From NCBI GenBank assembly GCA_015039315.1, contig WIDE01000017.1, forward strand, positions 28,181 through 92,180: a DNA stretch of 64,000 nt, written 5' to 3'. The notes under the pieces are model-generated. The model saw only the letters and a list, made by a program, of their open reading frames with translations, was not told where the DNA came from and did not search any database. The stretch comes from Clavulina sp. PMI_390. Taxonomy: Eukaryota > Basidiomycota > Agaricomycetes > Cantharellales > Hydnaceae. Shown piece by piece: positions 58,510-64,000 of the stretch; the first letter of the stretch is position 1; each line of letters opens with the position of its first letter. The translations under genes were made by a program, and so were the position numbers.

Positions 58510-59858
58510 TCAAGCAGTATTTCCACGCATCGAGTGGTAGACTGATATGAACATCCCCTCAATGCTGAAATCGAGATTCAATATTAGCAAAACATGTGCT
58601 TGGCGTACCAGATGCAAACTCTCCTTGCTCACCGCTGTTTCATCGAGAATGTGATCCCTTGGCTGATGATACCCTTCAGAAGCTGCACTTCAAGCCCTTG
58701 GTACAATCCTCCGAGGCCTTCCTGTTTTAATATTCTCTTCGCGACGCTGATGGGGTCAACAGAGGGCCTCTCTTGGACCGATTGGCTGGTAACAGTGGGC
58801 AACTCCTTGGTCCGTCGGGCGGTTTGGAGGCGAGTCTTAAGCAAGATGATGGGGTAGAGAACTGAAACAGCTGGATAAGATTCAAAAATGTTTCAATGGC
58901 CCGGGATCCTCGAGTTACAGAGCTCAAGCAGAAGAAATGGCGTTCGCTCACCGATAGAGTTTGACAGTCCAGCAAGGATAAAGGCCTGAAGGGCCGAAGG
59001 AGTCTCACGCGATTTTCCGCGTAGAATGAGTCGTCGGAGACTTTGGAATAGTAACAGAGTGATTGCCGGGTTCGCTGATAGAATAATGACCGACTGGAAG
59101 CCTATCCAAGGTATTAGCTCAGAATGGGGATACATCAACGTCAAACTTACCCTTCCAGAATCCCTTAATTCCATCTTCTTCGTAAATCTCACGGATAGTC
59201 GTCCCTAAGCCGCCTTGAGCTTCACTTCCAGTACGTCCCTCCGTGTCTTGCTCGTCGCTTGCAGTCTGAAGTCGCACGGTCACAATGCTGAGGGGGGTGC
59301 TGACAGTCCTACTGAGGACTCCCGCAATAAATCCGAGGGCTAGTTCTTGTGACACCGTCAAGGCGACGGCAGCAGTGGCCTTGTTGTTTGTGGGCTTCCC
59401 TGCACGCGTCATTGCACGCTTCTGGACTGAATCACGAAGAAAGGAGTAGGCGTAGAAGTAGAGAAAGCTATGTAGTGTGGCCGGTCAGCGTATGGGGAAA
59501 CGTGGATGCCTACCGTGATAAGTAAACGAATCACACACTTGGATAGCAGGGTGGAAGCGGTGTCGCTCTCAAGACCAGCGTAGAGTCCAGAAACACCACG
59601 CCGCTCAACGTCCCGTTTGACGAGCCCATAAGCCTGGAGGATCTCTTCACCCAGATGCCGCCGCCCAGCCTTGGCTTTGCTCTTGCGCTGTGTCTGAATC
59701 CGGGTTGTCGTTACATCGAGAGGATAAGCAATGGAATTTGCAACAGCGGACCTAGAATTTAGAGTCAGAGGTGGGTTCAAAACACTCGATATTGTCCAAA
59801 ATTTTCACCCTAGCGCACCGCTGGTAGCTTGCACAAGTGCTGGAAGGGTGGACGTCAT
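58510..59858 (-). CDS. mitochondrial-carrier-family protein, peroxisomal PMP47/ANT1-like
   Basis: Six-helix solute carrier with three ~100-residue repeats. Exon 1 starts at 59858 (MTSTLPALVQATSGALG); spliced at GG|GTGAAA it continues SAVANSIAYPLDVTTTRIQT (repeat 1 signature, P-x-D-x-x-x-x-R). Repeat 2 has STPLSIVTVRLQTA, where the usual acidic residue after Pro is Ser; repeat 3 has LYPIILLKTRLQTA. The sequence between repeats 1 and 2 includes KFLYFYAYSFLRDSV, typical of PMP47 and yeast Ant1, the peroxisomal ATP/AMP carrier for fatty-acid activation. The last exon ends SMRGNTA at 58510. About seven exons. Substrate assignment is from family resemblance and could be wrong; a mitochondrial location is the alternative. 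Confidence 0.82.
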
Positions 59859-59947
59859 AGTTGAAGGAAGGAGGAATCACCATTGCTTCCGGGTTCCCAC
59901 GGTACCAAGCCTGGGATTTAGGCACACCCACGACAACGATCGCGTGG
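59859..59947. promoter_or_regulatory. compact bidirectional promoter
   Basis: Only 89 bases separate the start codons of the carrier (59858, minus) and the BTB gene (59948, plus). If the BTB start is instead 60053, the spacing is 194 bases. No obvious TATA element is seen, so the 5' untranslated regions must be short or overlap. Confidence 0.45.
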
Positions 59948-61100
59948 ATGTCAAAGCCATCCCCACCTAACGAAAGTCCCACTACGAATGTATCGACCCC
60001 TAGGCGCACCCGAGAGCTCGAAACCCGAGCCCCCAGTGAGCTGGACGCCAGCATGACCCATTCATCCGGAAGCGTCGTCTTCTCTGTGCAAGGAGTCAAG
60101 TTCAAGGTAGGGTATACAGCACAGGATCTCCTCCTTCATAACTTAGTGAATTGGTTCCTCTAGATCCCTAAGGCTTTGTTACAGCAGCATAGTGATGCGT
60201 TCAATGGGATGCTTGCCATGGCTGACTCGGGCGACGAGGCCGTTGTGTTAGATGATTCTTTGGAGGGCTTCCGCCAATTTCGGGCAGTTTTGTTCACGTG
60301 AGTAGCCGTCGAATCTACTGGGATGAAGCGGCCAGACCCTCTGATGTTCCGCCTATAGACCGTTTGACTCCTGCCTCGCCTCCACTGAAACTGATTCAAT
60401 CGATACCATTAACCCACTCCTCGAACTTCTTCTCATAGCTAACAAATACTGCATGGAAAAGATCGAAAAACTAGCTCTCAACAAACTTCTCTCACTTGTT
60501 GTCCCCGAAAGCCTGGCTTATTTTCCACTCGAGTTGAGACTCCGTACACTCGAGGTTGCAGCGTTGGTGCACTCGCCAGAACTCGCTAGGGCCCCCCGCG
60601 CCAACCTCCTCAATGTCCTCTGGTGCCAAGATGCCCCGTCCGAAGTATCGGTGGAACTTCTCCAACTCGGCAAACGCATAGGCGACCAGGAGCTCGCCAG
60701 TGCCGGATATTATGCAGTTATGCGCAGCGGTCGTTCCTGGTGGTCCACCAACGACAAGCTTGATGAAGAAGATAAGCAACGCCTTGTCGATGGCATGTTC
60801 GCCTGCGCGGAGGTTTGGCAAAGGATCCACACCGGCTGGGGGGCGTTTGGATTTGGATGCCACACCGAGTGTCCACGGAAACGCGAAGTCCTGGACGCGT
60901 CCTTACGGATACAGCACTATGCCAGTGTAGAATGGTATGACGTCTTGGGGAAGATATCAGCCACCGTTCAAGCGAATGTGGGAGTTAGAGGTTCCCCCCA
61001 CTGCGCCGTCGCTATTGCCGATCGGCTGGCGGATGTGAACGACGAAGTCAAGCGAGATATAGGCACATATTTTCTGGGAACATTTGGCGGAGGACAATGA
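59948..61100 (+). CDS. BTB/POZ domain protein
   Basis: Three exons. Exon 1 (59948 MSKPSPPNESP to about 60102) contains SGSVVFSVQGVKFK; exon 2 (from about 60163) carries IPKALLQQHSDAFNGMLAM plus VVLDDSLEGFRQFRAVLF; exon 3 starts PFDSCLAST and includes LLELLLIANKYCMEKIEKLA. Together these form the BTB fold: the first beta-alpha unit, the S-x-x-F segment, and the final helix pair. A ~200-residue helical C-terminal region follows (ERL-LRTLEVAALVHSPELA, GDQELASAGYYAVMRSGRSW), to the stop at 61100. BTB proteins dimerise and often serve as Cullin-3 adaptors or transcription cofactors. No Kelch or zinc-finger partner domain. Lineage-expanded family in basidiomycetes. The start could also be 60053 (MTHSSGS). 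Confidence 0.75.
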
Positions 61101-61488
61101 ACCAGTGCGTAGACCCCCTCCCCCGTTTTCGATGTAGGGCTCGCCTATCTGAACCTCTCACCTGGTAGAACAGCCCAACGGCTGACTGTCCATTCTCAGC
61201 ACATGCTTGCTCTATTTTTCTTCCTGGATCTTATTCACTTCGTTCTCCATACGACTGTGTTTCGTACGGCCTATTAGCCCTCAGCCGTTGTACCTAATAT
61301 TGGCCCCTAATCGGCCAACACTCGTTTTTGCACCACCATTATGTGCAATATTCTCTGAGAGCCTTTATTGGTATTTTTGTATTTGCACTCTTGTAACTCT
61401 ATGGAATGTCTATCATATATCCGCATCAGCGAGGACGGACATTCAACAATAGTCACAGTGACAACTGTGGGCATATCAGCACAGCAAC
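61101..61488. other. intergenic region between BTB and AIM3-type genes
   Basis: 388 bases. Plus-strand open frames here are short and AT-rich without coding character. Holds the promoter of the AIM3-type gene. Confidence 0.45.
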
Positions 61489-62925
61489 ATGCCGTTTGTC
61501 GATCTCTCGGACCTGAAGGGCAAAGCGAACGCTGCACGCTCGTCGGTTGCCCGAAGGTTTGATGCTAATAGCGCAAAACCGGCGTCTCGGAACGCCACAC
61601 CTGCTCATGCGGAACATGCGTCAACGGTTGGAAGTGGCCCGAGTTCGGCTCAGGTTGACTTCACTCACCCTGCTGAGAAACAGGCATTGCACAGTCTTCT
61701 TGACACCTACTTTTCTCGCAAAATTCCATCTTATCAACCCCCTGCCGCGATCCCTGTGTCTTCTGATCGTCAGCCTGGGAGCAGGACCCTTCCTCCTCGA
61801 GCACCGGATCGACCTACACCCCCGCCCGTGAATTCTGCTACACGTCCTGGACAAGGCCCTAGACCGCCCTCCCAATCGGTTCTACCCTCTGCTTCTTCTC
61901 ACCTGAACCCATCATGCGAAGCTAGAAAACTTGCAGAGTTCTTTTCTCCATCTGCCTCTTGGGCGGCTTCCCCTGAGTGGTTTTCATTTGATCGAGTGCC
62001 ACCAAACTCCCAGCCTATTCCTCCCCCGCTCGAAAAAAATGGAGCCATCAAAGGATCCTCATGGGCTTATCAAGGATCAAAGAAATGGCTCACTGGCGCA
62101 GTGCTTTACGAAGATCTTTCCATAGCATGATATCACGTCAGCTGGATGGAGGACTCCCGTCATTCTCCGATACGAAACGTTGTGCGCGAGATTCGATGGG
62201 CCGACCCTCCTAGCCCATGGGACGGCGGGCGACTGTACGAGGCAAGCGTGACGTATGGAGAACTTCTCGCGCAATTCGCAGAGAACGCGGAGAGGAACAG
62301 AATACATATTGGTCGTGGAGAGTGCTGGGACCTTGCTAACGAGGGTCTGAAAAGTGTCGCTACCCAGATCGCCGCCCAGGGTGGTGGTGACGCAGGCCCA
62401 ATGCCGTCCATTGGGAGAACTCACGGCCATCTGCTGTTCACTTCTGTTGCAGGCCAGCAAGGAACCTGGCGGGGCGGAGAAAATGCTATAAGGCGTGGTG
62501 ATGTGGTCCAATGGCTGCGAACCTCCATAAAACTAGTTGGGCAACCGGCTGGCGGGTCCATGATTTTGGGGGATCCCGATCATACTGCCGTGGTGGTGTC
62601 AGACACCTCTGTTGCCGGTATTGATGGTGGAAATATGGGTCCAGATGGCACATGCCCTCTTCACGCTTCGGCGATTGGGCCTCTTGAGGTCGTCGAACAA
62701 AGTAGGACGGAGCTTCCTGTTCGGCGAACATACGATATGACCCAGTTTACAGCTGGCCAGGTCAGTCCCGTTACTCTAGGAAAGCTCGCTTAACAATTGA
62801 CCCCCAATCTATACTAGGTCTGGATCTATCGTCCAGTGTCAATGCTAAGTTATCTAGGAGTCGCAGAGATCGCGCCAACTTGGCCTCCTCCACTCTCTCC
62901 CTCTCGTCTCCATTCAGATGCATAG
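61489..62925 (+). pseudogene. AIM3/BBC1-type actin-patch protein with one in-frame TGA
   Basis: Starts MPFVDLSDLKGKANAARSSV (AIM3-type N-terminal helix), followed by ~110 disordered residues rich in Pro/Ser (PPRAPDRPTPPP) and then the cysteine-proteinase-like C-terminal domain of AIM3/BBC1 proteins, which act at cortical actin patches. The frame reads KKWLTGAVLYEDLSIA, then TGA at 62128-62130, then YHVSWMEDSRHSPIRNVVRE in exactly the same frame. Domain blocks GRLYEASVTYGELLAQFAEN, RIGRGECWDLANEGLKSV-like, and GDPDHTAVVVSDTS remain intact beyond the stop. A Trp is expected at that site (DLSxAWY), so the change is TGG to TGA. A 57 nt intron (62761-62817) and a last exon VWIYRPVSMLSYLGVAEIAP end at 62925. 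No splice removes the stop while keeping frame. The putative active-site Cys (GECWDLAN) is present. Mutation, sequence error, readthrough or recoding are all open. Confidence 0.8.
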
Positions 62926-64000
62926 TCTGGTAAATTGAGTTCACTTTGGTTTTCCTGTCCAAGGATCATTTGATGATCAGCTGACGATATTGGTGAGCAA
63001 TGGACCTCCATGTCCCCCATGACCATAACCATTTGGATCTCCATCTTGCATCTTGATTGGGGTGGCGTCACCCCAGCTGCTGTTAACAGCGTGCCTGAAA
63101 GAGAGTATCTTTTCAAATTTTCCATTTGCCTTATGTTGTTGATAATGATGCCAAGTTCTTGGATGTGCTTCACCTACTTCGAGAGCGGAAAGGTGACAGC
63201 CTCAAAGCGAGAGTGACACATGAGAAGTAGATCTCGATTCTTGGAGATCCGACCGACCCCTGCTTCGGTTGCCCGTGACCCATCGCCTTGTATGGAGGCC
63301 GGCCTATTCGACCGTTACTGAGCTCTCTTTACCGCTGCTGCGGATAGGTGGTCTAGAATGGACCTATTCCTGTTGCATTTTGGGGATTCTAGCCCGGCTC
63401 TCCAAATAACCCCCCTTGGTGATGGTACTCCTGACATCGTAGCCATGTTTCGACGCCGTCTGTTGCCTATCTATAAAACTTGATGGCGGTTCGAGACCGC
63501 GTGTCGATTGACCGAAATCACGAGCACTAGTCCTGCAGTCTGGTTTTACTCCTTAGGCCCTTCCCAATTATGAATTGAAACATTGTGCTTCTAGAAGCAC
63601 ATCACGAGTAAGCTTCGCCAAGCCACGGATAAAGTGAATTATGATCTTGGCCCTTGGAAGCTCTCGACCCAAGCTGTGCGCAGTAGCCTCTCCCGCTCCT
63701 TTCGACCTATTACGCTGACAGGGCCTGCCAATCTCCCCGTCGCGGTAAAATCAGACCAATAACCCATACTCCGCCCCATTGAAGCGGCTGAACTAGGACA
63801 CACTTGGAGAGAGTTCACACATTGATCTAATTATTTTTTGGTGTCTTTCTCTGAGGCAGGCTGGAGGTTATATTCTCCCATCAGGCGAACCGAGACCATG
63901 AACACTTTCATTCAAATATATGAAGAAAGTGCCTGATATCCCGTTGGCTTCATATGGGAGAAAGCAATATTTGGAAATACATAGCGGTTACTGGGCACCA
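62926..64000. other. terminal intergenic region
   Basis: 1.1 kb without a recognisable gene. Plus-strand frame 63010-63216 and the minus-strand frame 63173-62850 show no domain, and the latter overlaps the last exon of the AIM3-type gene in reverse. The stretch may be promoter or 3' flank of a gene beyond the window. Confidence 0.4.

Overview
The window is nuclear DNA from a filamentous basidiomycete, most likely an Agaricomycete. Evidence: compact genes split by many 40-115 nt GT-AG introns, ribosomal, secretory and splicing genes of fungal type, Zn2Cys6 and bZIP regulators, and lineage-type F-box, BTB and DUF families. The genus cannot be fixed from the sequence alone; Rhizoctonia-like Cantharellales is only a guess. 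One assembly gap (485 N) lies at 18003-18487.

Layout. 1-6247: a tandem segmental duplication on the minus strand, made of an F-box gene with two nonsense codons, a decayed piece of a bZIP gene, an intact F-box gene and the intact bZIP gene. 7247-8293: an NAD(P)-binding oxidoreductase. 8450-15637: two tandem 17-exon dipeptidyl peptidase III genes. 16657-20915: a small single-pass membrane protein, the gap, and another F-box protein. 21197-24877: nitrilase, TIM22 and ribosomal protein uS11. 25479-30505: two paralogues of an unnamed family on either side of a small secreted Ser/Leu/Pro repeat protein. 30898-36868: a secreted glycerophosphodiesterase and the golgin USO1. 37273-41846: two tandem Zn2Cys6 regulators. 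42644-42737: an intron-containing tRNA-Lys(CTT), with a loose copy of its 3' end 600 bases away. 43070-62925: phytase, acetate kinase, NUS1, alpha-SNAP (SEC17), TFIP11/Ntr1, a conserved unknown, a COX14-like protein, a membrane J-protein, a PMP47/ANT1-like carrier, a BTB protein and an AIM3/BBC1-type protein with one in-frame stop. The last 1.1 kb holds no recognisable gene.

Most genes are housekeeping and do not form a pathway cluster. Functional themes do recur: vesicle traffic (USO1, SEC17), mitochondrial biogenesis (TIM22, COX14-like), splicing (TFIP11) and dolichol synthesis (NUS1). The most striking feature of the locus is duplication: four tandem or near-tandem gene pairs lie within 64 kb.

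The points most worth checking are: two consecutive micro-exons of 6 nt and 2 nt, inferred independently in both dipeptidyl peptidase III copies; in-frame stops that fall exactly on Trp positions (two UAG in the F-box copy, one UGA in the AIM3-type gene); and the partial bZIP remnant that records the F-box duplication. Exon boundaries were read by eye and may be off by a base or two, except where exon lengths and reading frame were checked for a whole gene.
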